Of a stretch of 64,000 nt of DNA, positions 53,083 to 62,509 are shown piece after piece. Made by a program: the position numbers and the translations under genes. Where the stretch lies: NCBI GenBank assembly GCA_963801065.1, contig CAWDDG010000004.1, forward strand, positions 545,636 through 609,635, written 5' to 3'. Position 1 is the stretch's first letter, and the number at the start of each line of letters is the position of its first letter. Under the pieces are notes generated by a model that was not told the origin of the DNA, did not search any database, and saw nothing but the letters and a program-made list of their open reading frames with translations. Origin of the DNA: CAWDDG01 sp963801065 (GTDB lineage Bacteria; Actinomycetota; Actinomycetes; Jiangellales; Jiangellaceae).

Positions 53083-53733
53083 ATGTCCAGTCCCGCCGGC
53101 GTTCAGCAACAGACCGTAGGGGACGCGCTGGCGCGGCGGGTCGAGGCGCGGCGGGGCGCCGAGTCTGTGTGGGTGGAGGCGTTGCGTGAGCTGGGGGCGG
53201 TGGACCTCGCGGTGTATGAGGCTGTGGCGGATACCGCCACGCCGGAGCTGGATGCCCCGGTTCGCAGGCTCTCGAACGCGGCGAACTACTCGCGGCTGTG
53301 GCTTGGTGTCGCCGCCGCGATCGCCGTGCTCGGTGGCAGGCGCGGGCGCCGCGCCGCGCTGGAGGGCGTGCTGGCGATCGGGGTGACCTCAGCGACCGTC
53401 AATCTCGGCATGAAGCCGCTTGCCCAGCGGCGGCGCCCGGATCGCGCCGGCCCCGCCATGTTTGCGGATCGCCGTGTACCGATGCCGGAATCCGACTCTT
53501 TCCCGTCCGGCCACGCGGCGTCGGCGTTCGCGTTCGCCTACGCGGTCGGCAGGCACCTGCCGGGGCTGGCCGTGCCGATCCGGTTGCTGGCGGGCGGCGT
53601 CGCCTACTCGCGAGTCCACACCGGCGTGCACTATCCGGGTGACGTGGTGATCGGTTCGATCGTGGGGGCCGGAACCGCGGCGACAGTCGCAGCAGCATGC
53701 GACCGCATTTACCGACTGCAGGACCGGAACTGA
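53083..53733 (+). CDS. PAP2-superfamily lipid phosphatase
   Basis: 216 residues from the ATG at 53083 (GAGGA upstream). The three PAP2 motifs are present: KPLAQRRRPDR (K-x6-R-P), PSGHAASAFAFAYAVG (P-S-G-H) and SRVHTGVHYPGDV (S-R-x5-H-x3-D), which form the phosphate pocket and its catalytic His. Several hydrophobic helices lie between them, so the active site faces the outside of the membrane. The convergent lipid kinase next door makes a phosphatidic-acid/diacylglycerol cycle plausible. Confidence 0.9.
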   Translation: MSSPAGVQQQTVGDALARRVEARRGAESVWVEALRELGAVDLAVYEAVADTATPELDAPVRRLSNAANYSRLWLGVAAAIAVLGGRRGRRAALEGVLAIGVTSATVNLGMKPLAQRRRPDRAGPAMFADRRVPMPESDSFPSGHAASAFAFAYAVGRHLPGLAVPIRLLAGGVAYSRVHTGVHYPGDVVIGSIVGAGTAATVAAACDRIYRLQDRN

Positions 53734-53780
53734 AACGTGCGTAACCGGCAGCCCTGACGCGCCCGCATCTTCTCGTCGTA

Positions 53781-54740
53781 TCAGCCCTCTGGCAGCGGAC
53801 GCTCTTGCCTGGCGGGCGATAACGGCGCCGATCGTGGCATGCCTTGATGGCGGGAGGAGATTCGGACTCGCAGAGCCCTGGGCCGGCTGGTGAACTGCAG
53901 CGGCGGGCTTAGTTCGATCGCCTCGCCGTCAATCCCGGCGTGCACCGGCGCCGGTGCACTCACCTCCAGACGTGGCGCGCTCCACGCTCGCCCTGGAGGG
54001 TGGGGGGTAGCCCCCGGGGGGTGCGGGGCAGCGCCGGGTGCGTCGAGAACGATGATCCCGAGTCGGCCGCTGTCAAGCGCCGGACGGGCACCGGGGGTCA
54101 GCGGGCGATCCAGCGTGTAGGGGTTGTTCGACACGAGCACAAGGGCGAGATGCTGGTGCTCGCGCCCGACATCGTCAACCAGGCGCAGGGCTGGCACCTC
54201 TGCGCTTGGACCGAGCACCTTCTCGGCGGTCTCCAGGAGTGTGCGCATCTTGGCATCGCGGTAGGCCGGGCTGCGGACCGCGTCGCCGTAGATCCCGAGC
54301 GAGACATTGTTGAGAAACAGGCGGCCGTTCACGTCCGCCACGTCGATCAGGCGCTCGATCCCGCCTGTGAACGCGTCGAGCGCGCCGAGCACATCGTGCG
54401 GATCCACCCCGAGATCGAGAGCGAAGTGGTTGCGCGTCCCGGCCGGCACGCACACGAACGGAAGCCCATGCGTGGCGGCCGCCGCGGCCACGACCGCCAT
54501 CGACCCGTCGCCACCGGCAACCCCCAGCGCGTCGGAACCATTGGCCACGGCTTCCCGGACCAGCGCTTCCAGGCTCTGGCCCGGCGCGAAGATGACGGTC
54601 TCAATCCCTCGTTCGCGTGCCCGCTCGGCAACCGCAGCGCGTGCGGCCTTGCCGCCGCCAGATCTCGGGTTGACAAACAACACCGGCCGTTGCGGCGGAT
54701 CCGAGGACCGCCAGCCAGGACGCGACAGCTCCGACACCAT
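53781..54740 (-). CDS. Diacylglycerol/lipid kinase family protein
   Basis: 319 residues. PVLFVNPRSGGGKAA is the N-terminal strand and phosphate loop, and LGVAGGDGSMAVVAAAA has the G-G-D-G signature that binds ATP phosphates. VPAGTRNHFALDLG and FLNNVSLGIYGDAV are further conserved DAGK/YegS-type segments. The C-terminal domain holds a Pro-rich insert (APHPPGATPHPPG). It should phosphorylate a lipid alcohol such as diacylglycerol or a sphingoid-like substrate. Convergent with the PAP2 phosphatase. Confidence 0.9.
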   Translation of the reverse strand: MVSELSRPGWRSSDPPQRPVLFVNPRSGGGKAARAAVAERARERGIETVIFAPGQSLEALVREAVANGSDALGVAGGDGSMAVVAAAAATHGLPFVCVPAGTRNHFALDLGVDPHDVLGALDAFTGGIERLIDVADVNGRLFLNNVSLGIYGDAVRSPAYRDAKMRTLLETAEKVLGPSAEVPALRLVDDVGREHQHLALVLVSNNPYTLDRPLTPGARPALDSGRLGIIVLDAPGAAPHPPGATPHPPGRAWSAPRLEVSAPAPVHAGIDGEAIELSPPLQFTSRPRALRVRISSRHQGMPRSAPLSPARQERPLPEG

Positions 54741-54923
54741 CCACTACATTCTCGCGCGACGACGATGGGCGTGATCGATGTCTGCGGGGCTCGCGGTCGG
54801 AGTGGTCGGGACGACCTGATTCTCCACGTCGAAAACCCTCCGGACGTTCCCAGCGACGAAAGCGGCCTCGTCGCGCTGGGACTGCCAATCCGCCCTAACC
54901 GTCAAAGTCACCACCCGTCCTTA

Positions 54924-55079
54924 CTATCGCATCGATGGTGCCGGAGACGTGGCGTCGAGCATCATGGTCCGCAGCACGTCCTGGCGCACGGCGGCGTCCT
55001 GCCGCCAGAGTGCGCTGAGGATCTGCACGTCCAGGTCGTTGATGACGTTGGTGACCCCGTGGACGCGTTCGGCGCGTCC
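54924..55079 (-). pseudogene. BON-domain protein, C-terminal remnant
   Basis: About 51 residues on the minus strand: RVHGVTNVINDLDVQI, then ALWRQDAAVRQDVLRTMMLD and a short tail to a TAG at 54924. G-V-x-x-V-x-N-D-L-x-V is the last strand of BON (phospholipid-associated) domains, followed by the start of a second. It begins exactly where the upstream transporter frame ends, which suggests a deletion joined them. Confidence 0.6.
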
Positions 55080-56282
55080 CTACCCTTCTCCGCCCCGTCT
55101 GTCCTGGACGCCTCGGTGGACCGGGGCGATCAGCGGGTCCAGCCAGCGGCTGTCCGGGTCGGCGTCGACCAGCAGCGCCTTGGCGAGCAGGCTCAAGGGG
55201 ACCGCCAGCAGCGCCCCCAGCGGTCCGATGACATAGGACCAGAACACCAGCGACAGGAATGTCAGGCTGATCGACAGCCCGACCGCATCGCCGACGAACT
55301 TCGGCTGGATCAGCGACTGGATCACCAGGTTGATCACCGCGTAGGCGACGACCACCAGCACGGCCTGCCTCACCCCGCCCTGCAGCAACGCCAACAGGGC
55401 CGGCGGCACCAGGCCGAACACGAATCCGATGTTGGGGATGTAGTTGGTGATGAACGCCAGCAGCCCCCACAGCCAGGGCAGCGGGACGTCCAGCCAGTAC
55501 AGCGCGGCCACGTCGGCCAGCGCGACGATCAGCCCGAAGACGGTGGTGACCACGATGAACTGGCGGGTGGCGCGGGCGAAGGAGGTCAGCGCCCCGACCA
55601 GATGCGGCCGCTGGGCGGCGGCGGCCGCCAGCCGTTGTGGGAAGGTACTGCTGTCGATGATGAGAAAGAACAGCAACACCAGGATGAAGCCAAGGTCCGA
55701 GACGATCCCGGCGACCCCGGTGAGCACCTGCTGCAGGACGCCGACCAGCCTGTTGAGGTCGAGCTGGTTGACCGCGGCGTTGATCTGCTCCTCGGTGACG
55801 CCCATCTCGCCGAGCCAGCCGGTGGTCTGGTCGACGAGGTCGGTGAACTGCTGCTGGTAGGCGGGGAGCAGCGTGGCCAGCCGCGCCACCGAGAGCGCCA
55901 GCGCGGCGGCCAGCGACAGCAGGGCGGCGTAGGTGACCAGCATCGTCAGCGTCACCGCGAGCCAGCCCGGGAGGTGGTGGCGCTGCAGCCAGGCCAGCAG
56001 GGGATGGATGGTGATCACGATCGTCAGGGCCAGGAAGGCGGGGCCGACGATGCCGGCGGCGCCGCGCAGCCCGGCGGCCGCCACCACCGCCCCGGCCATG
56101 CCCAGCAGGACCAGCACGGCGCGCGGCAGCGGCCATCCCCGCTCAGCCGCGGGCCAGCGCGACGCTCCTGCGGTCGCCTCCGCCGCCGGCACGGGCCGGT
56201 CGGACGCGGGGGATGGCGACGATCCTGGCCTGGCGGGCGCATCGCTGGTGCGGCTGGGTTGTTCGTCGCCGGTGGCGGGCAT
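55080..56282 (-). CDS. AI-2E family (PerM-like) membrane transporter
   Basis: 400 residues from the ATG at 56282. After a Pro/Ala/Glu-rich cytosolic N-terminus there are about eight transmembrane segments: LVLLGMAGAVVAAAGL, LALTIVITIHPLLAWL, LTMLVTYAALLSLAAAL, ILVLLFFLIIDSSTF, FIVVTTVFGLIVALADVA, LLAFITNYIPNIGFVFGL, VLVVVAYAVINLVIQSL and YVIGPLGALLAVPLSLL. ITNYIPNIGFVFG and IQPKFVGDAVGLSISLTFLSL are the conserved AI-2E motifs. Relatives transport ions or signals; autoinducer export is not established for this branch. It is the last gene of a membrane-gene run on this strand. Confidence 0.9.
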   Translation of the reverse strand: MPATGDEQPSRTSDAPARPGSSPSPASDRPVPAAEATAGASRWPAAERGWPLPRAVLVLLGMAGAVVAAAGLRGAAGIVGPAFLALTIVITIHPLLAWLQRHHLPGWLAVTLTMLVTYAALLSLAAALALSVARLATLLPAYQQQFTDLVDQTTGWLGEMGVTEEQINAAVNQLDLNRLVGVLQQVLTGVAGIVSDLGFILVLLFFLIIDSSTFPQRLAAAAAQRPHLVGALTSFARATRQFIVVTTVFGLIVALADVAALYWLDVPLPWLWGLLAFITNYIPNIGFVFGLVPPALLALLQGGVRQAVLVVVAYAVINLVIQSLIQPKFVGDAVGLSISLTFLSLVFWSYVIGPLGALLAVPLSLLAKALLVDADPDSRWLDPLIAPVHRGVQDRRGGEG

Positions 56283-56284
56283 GG

Positions 56285-56681
56285 TCAGGCGTCCGGCGTG
56301 CGTGCCGCGCTCTTTGCGTGGATGGCCTTGGTGAGCTCGAGGATCTGGGTGGACTGGCGGAGTAGCTCCTCGTTCTGCTGCTCCTCGTCCTGGACCGTCA
56401 GCCACTGCTGGTCGGCCAGCACCTGCCGTTTCTCGTCGGCGCGGTTCTGGCTGATCATCACAAACGTCGACAGGAAGATCGCCTCCAGCGACACGATCAT
56501 CGTCAGCAGGCCGAACGGGTAGGGCTCGACCTGCAGGCCGATCCAGGAGCGCGAACCAGACCACATGGAGGTACACGAACCTCATCGAACCGGCGAACCG
56601 GGTGATCTGGTCGGCGACCCGGTTCTCCCAGCTCAGCCGGCGCTCCTGGGCATGCTGCAGCAGCGCCGGATTGACCGGCAT
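56285..56681 (-). pseudogene. DUF1003 membrane protein, single frameshift
   Basis: The start (ATG 56681, or GTG at 56702) gives RVADQITRFAGSMRFVYLHV and VWFA, then the family sequence continues in the next frame with WIGLQVEPYPFGLLTMIVSL, EAIFLSTFVMISQNR and LADQQWLTVQDEEQQNEELL to the stop at 56285. The switch is at about 56545 (a GGAG or CTCC run), where one extra base is present. Two transmembrane helices and the long cytoplasmic helix of DUF1003 are otherwise intact, so a sequencing error is as likely as a true mutation. Its stop is two bases from the transporter start. Confidence 0.82.
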
Positions 56682-56848
56682 GGGCGGCCGCCGTGCGCTC
56701 ACGCCTCCTCCTTCGGTCCTGGCCCCGCGCTCAGCTGCCCTGCCGGGGCCGCGGCAGGGTTGCTGGCCTTTCGGGCCGGTGGTGGTCGTTTCCCGTGGGC
56801 ACCGCTTGGCGTGCAACCGGTCCGGTCCGATGCCCGCTCGGGCGGTGA

Positions 56849-57436
56849 TCAGCCGGCCAGCCGCTCGGCCCGTTTGCCGGCTTCGCGCAGGGTGAAGGCG
56901 GCGAAGATCTCGTTCACCCCGTAGACGATGGCCCACACCCCCACCAGGGTCATCAGGGTCAGCAGCGACCGCTCCCAGGAGCGAACTGCCCACACCCCGA
57001 GGACCAGCTCGGCGATCCCCAGCAGCAGCCCGGTCCACCACCACCCGACCTTGGGGCCGGCCAACGCGTCGACCAGGTGGATGATCCCGAAGAAGATCAG
57101 GTACCAGGCCACCAGGATCGACACCACATACAGGGTGACGTCCGGCCAGATGAAGGTACCGATCCCGGCCGCCACCCCCATGATCCCGGAGATGATGTAC
57201 AGCCAGCGCCAGCTCCGCACCCGGGTGGCCACCACCAGCTGGCTCAGGCCGCCGAACAGGAAGGCCACGCCCACGAACGCGGCCACCGCGGCCAGGCTGC
57301 CCACCCGGTAGGACAGCACGTACATCCCGAACCAGGTCCACAGGATCCCAAGGAGCAGGAACCACCACCACATCGCCGACACCTCCCGCGCGCCGGCCCG
57401 CGTCGCCTCCCGCAGGGGGCTCGACGATGTCGTCAT
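56849..57436 (-). CDS. HdeD-like (DUF308) six-helix membrane protein
   Basis: 195 residues. Hydrophobic helices: WWWFLLLGILWTWFGMYVL, VAAFVGVAFLFGGLSQLVV, YIISGIMGVAAGIGTFIW, LVAWYLIFFGIIHLVDA, WTGLLLGIAELVLGVWAV and LTLMTLVGVWAIVYGVNEIF. The repeated two-helix DUF308 unit and the W-P-D-V-T loop after the third-fourth helices match the HdeD/acid-resistance membrane protein family. The physiological role in actinobacteria is unknown. It lies between two frameshifted genes but is itself intact. Confidence 0.87.
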   Translation of the reverse strand: MTTSSSPLREATRAGAREVSAMWWWFLLLGILWTWFGMYVLSYRVGSLAAVAAFVGVAFLFGGLSQLVVATRVRSWRWLYIISGIMGVAAGIGTFIWPDVTLYVVSILVAWYLIFFGIIHLVDALAGPKVGWWWTGLLLGIAELVLGVWAVRSWERSLLTLMTLVGVWAIVYGVNEIFAAFTLREAGKRAERLAG

Positions 57437-57570
57437 CGTTTGTCATCACAACCTCGCTTTCCGCCTGCCGCCGCTGTGGGCCCGATCCCATGGCTACGAG
57501 CCCGCCGCGGCGGCGCGGCTGCTCACAACTGGTGCCGTGGCGCGTCCTGCCAGCCGGTCGGGTGCCATGG

Positions 57571-58001
57571 TCAGGTGGTCGCCGCCTTGGCGAGTTTGTC
57601 GGCGTAGGCGCGGGCGTCGATGGCGTCCAGCATGGCCAGCTGCGCGTTGTCGACCGCCCAATCGGCGAAGTCGAGGGCGTCGGCCGCGTCGGCTTCGGCC
57701 CAGTCCGCGTCGTCGGCGGCGTCTTGGCGTCCAGCTGTCGGGTCCGCTTGTCGATCTTGGCCTGGATGTCGTCCATCTTGGCGGCGGCGTCGGCCTTCAT
57801 CTGCGCCCACTTGCCGCGTGCGCGGTCGGCGGTCTGGTCGGCCCGCTGCTGTGCCCGCTGCTGGGCGTCCTTGGCGTCCTGCTGGGCCTGGTCGATTCGC
57901 TGCCTGAGCTGGTCACGGGACTCGGTGGCGGCAGCCTGCACCGCCGCCTTGGTCGCCGCGACGCGCTGCTGGAGCTCGTCGACTCGTGCGGAGAAGTCCA
58001 T
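57571..58001 (-). pseudogene. Coiled-coil protein, frameshifted
   Basis: The first 93 residues (ATG 58001) form a heptad-rich coil: ARVDELQQRVAATKAAVQAA, RDQLRQRIDQAQQDAKDAQQ and KMDDIQAKIDKRTRQLDAK. After about 57720 the sequence continues in the next frame as DADWAEADAADALDFADWAV and DNAQLAMLDAIDARAYADKL to the stop. The second half is a conserved-looking amphipathic helix pair. One base change (a GGCGG run) would restore a ~143-residue protein. No enzyme motif; possibly an envelope-associated scaffold. Confidence 0.7.
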
Positions 58002-58189
58002 GTTTCCTCCTTGGGTTGCGCCGATATCGGTCTGAGCTGCTGCTTTACAACGCTACGAAGCTCGGCTGCCAGGCGGCTGCCAGGCGGCTGCCACGAGCGC
58101 CGGCCTCGCTGCCGCGTGTCCCTCACGAGATCAGCGACCAGGCGGTGCCCGCAGTGGTGTGAGAGGTTTCTCCATACCCTCAAGGCCGG

Positions 58190-58390
58190 CTCTGCGAGCG
58201 GCCTGCCGCCGCCCTCCGGACCGGCGGCGATCTACGGCACGATCGTCGCCACCGCGGTGTCGCGACCACCGCTGGCGGGCACGAGTCCGCAGCGCTCATC
58301 CTGGAGGCCACCGTTGCCACCCTGCTGGTCTTCTGGCTCGCCCACGTGTACGCCCGACTTCCTCAACCGGCCCCGGCGCAGGCTCAGGTC
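58190..58390 (+). pseudogene. N-terminal fragment of the four-helix membrane protein family
   Basis: Frames on the plus strand give GPAAIYGTIVATAVSRPPLAG and then HESAALILEATVATLLVFWL followed by AHVYARL. This resembles the start of the frameshifted membrane protein at 25.3-25.75 kb (VLAGASIVVFWAAHIYAGV). The remainder is absent; the 3' end of the next gene begins at 58384. A second, truncated copy of that family. Confidence 0.6.
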
Positions 58391-61385
58391 GCCACAGCCG
58401 CCCCTCGTAGGGCGGCGGGCGAAGCCCGGTCGCGCTCCGCCATCGCGGCGGCGCGGGCCTGCAGGTCGTCGGCCGCGTCGCAGTCTCCGCGGGCTGCTGT
58501 GAGCTGCGCCAGGCCGCGCAGCGCCGCCGCCCCGGGGCTGCCGCCAAGCTCGACGAAGAGCGACTCACGAACCTGGCGCGGCCGCGGCGTCTGCGACGAC
58601 CACTCCACGACGGTCCCGTACAGCGTCTCGGCGCTGTCCGCGTCGCCAGCCGCCTCCAGGGCCTGGGCGAGCTGCACCCGCGCGTGCGCGGCGAGCCACG
58701 ACGCCGAGGCCGCCTCGGCCGTGACCAGCGCCTGCCGACAGAGCTCCTCGGCCTGGCGCGTGTCCCCGCGCGGCGAGCGCGTCGAGCCGAGTTGGGCCAG
58801 GGCGAAGGAGACGTGGTCGGCAAAGCCGATTCGCCCCGCGAGCTCGAGCGCGCGCCGGTAGGCGTCCTCCGCGGCACCAGGTTCATTTCGCCGCTCAGCG
58901 ATCCACGCCTCGATCAGCATCGCGGGAACCACAAAGACGTCGTACCCGATCGCCTCGGAGTGCCGGAGGATCTCGGCCGTCATGCTCGCGACGGTCGAGA
59001 TGTCTCCCGCGTGGACGGCGCCCTGGGCCCGGACCAGGGTGCTCGCCGCGACGCCCCAATGGTCTCCGGCTGCGCCGTAGCCGGCCCGCGCCTCCTCCGC
59101 CAGTGCTGCCGCCCGCTCGTCGTCGCCGGAATGCGCGAGGGCAAGCGAGAGTGCCACCCGCGCGAGGGCCGACTCGGACGGTGCAGGACCGGCCGCGGCA
59201 ACGGCCAGAGCACGTTCACCCAACGTCGATCGCGGCGTCGAGGTCCAGCTCCTCGGTCGCCAGATAGCACAGGAACGCCAGCAGCTCGATCCGCTTGCCG
59301 ACCGGCGCGTCGGCCGACGCCGACGCAAGCGCAGCTTCGAGGAAGCTGCGCCCCTCGGAGACCCGCTCGGCGAGGGCGAAGTACCAGCCCAGCCCCGCGC
59401 CCAGCCGGACTGCGATCGCCGGGTCGGGCGCGTCGCGCGCGTAGGCCAGCGCCGCCCAGAGGTTGTCGTGCTCCAGCTCCAGCCGCCTGGTGCAGGCCAG
59501 CCAGTCGGGCCCGCGAAGTTCGGCCCGCGCGGCGTCGGCCACGGTCGCGAAGTACTCGGCGTGCACCAGCTGGGCCGCGCTCAGGCTGCCGGCCTTGGCC
59601 ATCTGCTCGAGGGCGTACTCGCGGACGGTGTCGAGCAGGTCGTAGCGCGCTCCACCATCTGGAAACGACGCCGTGAGGATCGACTTGTCGACCAGCGCGC
59701 CCAGCAGCTGCGTCACCCTCGCCGCATCCAGCTGGCTCCGCGCGGCGGTGGCGACCACTGCCGACAGTGGTGCGCCGCCGCGGAACACCGCCAGCTGGTG
59801 CAGCAGCGCCTTTTCGTCGGCGTGCAGCAGGTCATGGCTCCAGGCCACGACCGTGCGCAGGTAGCGCTGGGGGACAGCCCGGCGGTCTCGGGCTTCGACA
59901 AACAGCGGCCTCCGACTCTCGAGCGCTGAAAGGATCTCGCGCAGCCCCAGGACGCTGACGCGCGCGGCGGCCAGCTCGATCGCCAGCGGCAGCCCGTCCA
60001 GCCGCCGGCAGATCTCCGCCGCCAGGGCGAGGTGGTCCTCGGTGAGCGGCAGCCCCGGCCGTGACGCCCGCGCCCGCTCCAGGAACAGCCGCACCGACTC
60101 CGAGGCCGCCAGCTCGGCGGGCGTCGGCGCCCGCGGCCGGGACCGCCAGCGGCGCCACCACGAACCGGACCTCGCCCTCCAGGTGCAGCACCTCCCGGCT
60201 GGTCGCCAGCACCCGCACACCAGGACATTCGGCCAGCACGCCCGCGGCCACCCGCGCCGCCTCCTCGATAACCGGTTCGCAACCATCCAGGACCAGCAGG
60301 ACGTTGCCTGGCGCAGGCGTTGGACCACCCGCGCCAGCGGGTCGCGGCTTGGCGTCGGGCCGCGCGCGTCCAGCGTGCGCGCCACCACCCGCGCCACGTC
60401 GGCGGGCCGCCCGGCGCGCGCAAGCTCGACAAACCAGACCCCGCCGGCGAAGTCGTGCTGCACCGCCCGCGCCACCTCCAGCGCCAGCCGGCTCTTGCCG
60501 ACCCCAGGCGGGCCGATCAGGGTCACCAGCCGGTGCCTCCCAACCAGCTCGGCCACCTCTGCCAGCGCCTGCTCGCGACCCACGAACGAGGTCACCGGCG
60601 CCGGCAGCCGGCCCCGCGGCGCCACGGCCGCGGGGACGCTGGCCAGGGCAGGGTCGTGGGCCAGGATCGCCGCCTGCAGCCGCTGCAGCCCCGGCCCCGG
60701 CTCGACCCCCAGCTGCTCGGCCAGCACCCGCCGGGCCTGCCCGAAGGCCTCCAGCGCCTCCGCCTGGCGGCCGCTGCGATACAGGGCCAGCATCAGCTGG
60801 CCCCACAGCCGCTCCCGGAACGGATGCTCCTCCAGCACCTGGCGGATCCGGCCAACCACCTCGGTGTGCTCCCCCAGCGCCAACGCCGCCTCGAACTGCT
60901 CCTCCAGCGCGTCGGTCCGCAGCGCCTCCAGGCGGGCGGCCTCCGCGCCGACCCAGCGGGCTGTCCGGCAGGCCCTGCAGCGGCCGCCCGCGCCACAGCG
61001 CCAGCGCCCGGGCGACCAGCTCGCCGGCCTGGCCGGCGTCACCCGCCCGCCCGGCGCTGCGAGCCCTGGCCAGCAGCTCCTCGAACCGCAGCGCGTCCAC
61101 GGTGGCACCCGCCAGCGCGTACCCGTCCGGGGCGGCAGCGATCGACTCGGCTCCAAGCGCGGCGCGGAGCCGAGAAACGTGGTGCTGCACGGCATTGCGC
61201 GGCGCCGCAGGGACCTCCGCCCCCCACAAGGCGTCGACCAGCACCTCGACCGGGACCATACGACCGCCGCGCAAGGCCAGCAGCGCCAGCAGCGCGTGCC
61301 GCTTGGGGCCGGTGACCTCTGCGGGGCGACCTCCGACGAAGACCTTGAACGGGCCCAGAAGCCGGATCTCGAGCGAGGAAGACAT
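58384..61385 (-). pseudogene. BTAD/SARP-type regulator with STAND ATPase and TPR region, several frameshifts
   Basis: Starting at the ATG at 61385: an OmpR-type DNA-binding head and BTAD helical domain (LEIRLLGPFKVFVGGRPAEV, RHALLALLALRGGRMVPVEV, LWGQLMLALYRSGRQAEALE). Then an ATPase: GREQALAEVAELVGRHRLVT, Walker A GPPGVGKSRLALEV, Walker B VLLVLDGCEPVIEEAA and LDGLPLAIELAAARVSVLGL. A long TPR tail follows (ALEAAGDADSAETLYGTVVE). The coding frame changes near 60965, 60330, 60135 and 59220, yet each segment is well conserved. Total length about 3 kb fits an intact 1000-residue regulator, so this may be a recently dead gene or a poorly sequenced live one. Confidence 0.8.
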
Positions 61386-61897
61386 GGCGGCAAGACCTCG
61401 GATGCCAGTGGCCCAGTCTGGCATGCCCCAACGCACCTGTGAAGGACCTCACAAGGCTGCTCCCCGGGCCGGCCACCAGGCCGGCGGCCGCAAACGACCC
61501 CTACCTGGCGCCGCATAGGATCGGGGGCTGATTGTAAAAAGGGTCCCCTGACCAGGGAGAATGATGGCTGCCAAGCGGTCATGATCCCCGAGAGGAGGCG
61601 GACAGCCTTTTCGATGCCAACCTCGCACGTAGTGCTGGACACCCGGGTGATCACAACGCTGCCTGGCGAGCCGCCGGCGCAGAGCGCCCAGCGCTGCGCG
61701 CCTCGGCCGACGGTGACGGCGTAGACGTCGTCTGGTCCGGAAGCAGCGTCTGGGGTACGACACCGACCCGGCTAAAGACACCACAGCAGCCTGAAGAAGC
61801 CGTGCCGCTCCCGTCCACCGGCCGCGCACGGCCCCAACGCCCCGCCGCATCACACAAAAGCAGGAAGGTGCCGGTAAGCGGCGGGGACGCAGGCGAG
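61386..61897. other. Interval without a gene
   Basis: Both strands carry open frames here but none has protein-family character. CCCCTGACCAGGG at 61545-61557 is a short imperfect inverted repeat next to the runs of A and G upstream of the regulator, perhaps part of its control region. No strong promoter consensus seen. Confidence 0.45.
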
Positions 61898-62222
61898 TCA
61901 GCCGCGCCGGACGACCGCCATTGCGTGCTCGACTAGGCCGACCAGTACGTTCTTGACCGAGTCGCGTTCCCGGGCGTCGGTGACAAAGAAAGGCACCTCG
62001 GACCCGAGTTGCAGCGCGGTACGGACGTCCTCGACCTCGTGCCGCTGGACTCCGTCAAATGAATTGAGCGCCACGATGAAGAGGATGCCGCGTTGTTCCC
62101 ATGAAGTCCACGGCTCCGAAGCAGTCAGCCAGGCGCCGGGTATCAAACAATACGACCGCTCGAATGGCACCGCGGGTGATGTCGTCCCACATGAACCAGA
62201 ACCGGTCCTGTCCCGGCATGCC
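61898..62222 (-). pseudogene. CvnD-type GTP-binding protein, C-terminal remnant
   Basis: Minus strand: MPGQDRFWFMWDDITRGAIR and AVVLFDTRRLADCFGAVDF in one frame, then FDGVQRHEVEDVRTALQLGS and VTDARERDSVKNVLVGLVEH in another, ending at 61898. These are the G3 (x-P-G-Q) region and the C-terminal helix of the conservon-type (CvnD) small GTPases of actinobacteria. The N-terminal P-loop is absent and the frame changes near 62095, so this is a fragment. None of the accompanying cvnA-C genes is present. Confidence 0.75.
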
Positions 62223-62368
62223 CCTGGGTTGTGCACATAGTGCGTGAGCTTGGTCGTGACATCAAACGTGGTGCGAACTCAGGGCGACCGGTGGGGTTGT
62301 TGATGTCACGGGGCCGAAGGCGTGAACAAAGTCGCAGGTAGAGGCCCTGGTAGCTGCCACGAAAGGTC

Positions 62369-62413
62369 TTCGTAATGCGTAGGTCGTGGGTTCGACTCCC
62401 ACAGGCGGCTCCA
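62369..62413 (+). repeat. Second partial tRNA-Thr(CGU) 3' end, probable attachment-site relic
   Basis: TTCGTAA, TGCGT, AGGTC, T-arm GTGGG-TTCGACT-CCCAC and AGGCGGCTCCA. As at 51.9 kb only the 3' half is present. The core TCGTAATGCGTAGGTC is identical at both sites (51944-51959 and 62370-62385), but the two T-arms differ by compensating pairs, so they derive from different tRNA-Thr genes. Immediately after it lies an 11-bp tandem duplication, CGGCTCCACAG at 62406-62416 and 62417-62427. Confidence 0.82.
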
Positions 62414-62509
62414 CAGCGGCTCCACAGCGGTGTAGTGCTTCGCCTGATGCTTGACGTTGGGCTGTCGGCTGATGCTTGACGGTGTTTCGGCTGGCAGGGT
62501 GCGGTCCGG

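Noticed and set aside
53940..56522. An 860-codon plus-strand frame across the lipid kinase and transporter
   Set aside because: It crosses two well-supported minus-strand genes and its product is low-complexity Gln/His/Arg-rich, typical of antisense frames in high-GC DNA.
55080..58001. A single 973-residue minus-strand protein
   Set aside because: The frame joins parts of three unrelated genes (coiled-coil, DUF1003, transporter) only because no stop happens to fall between them. The intact HdeD gene in another frame lies inside it, so it is composite.
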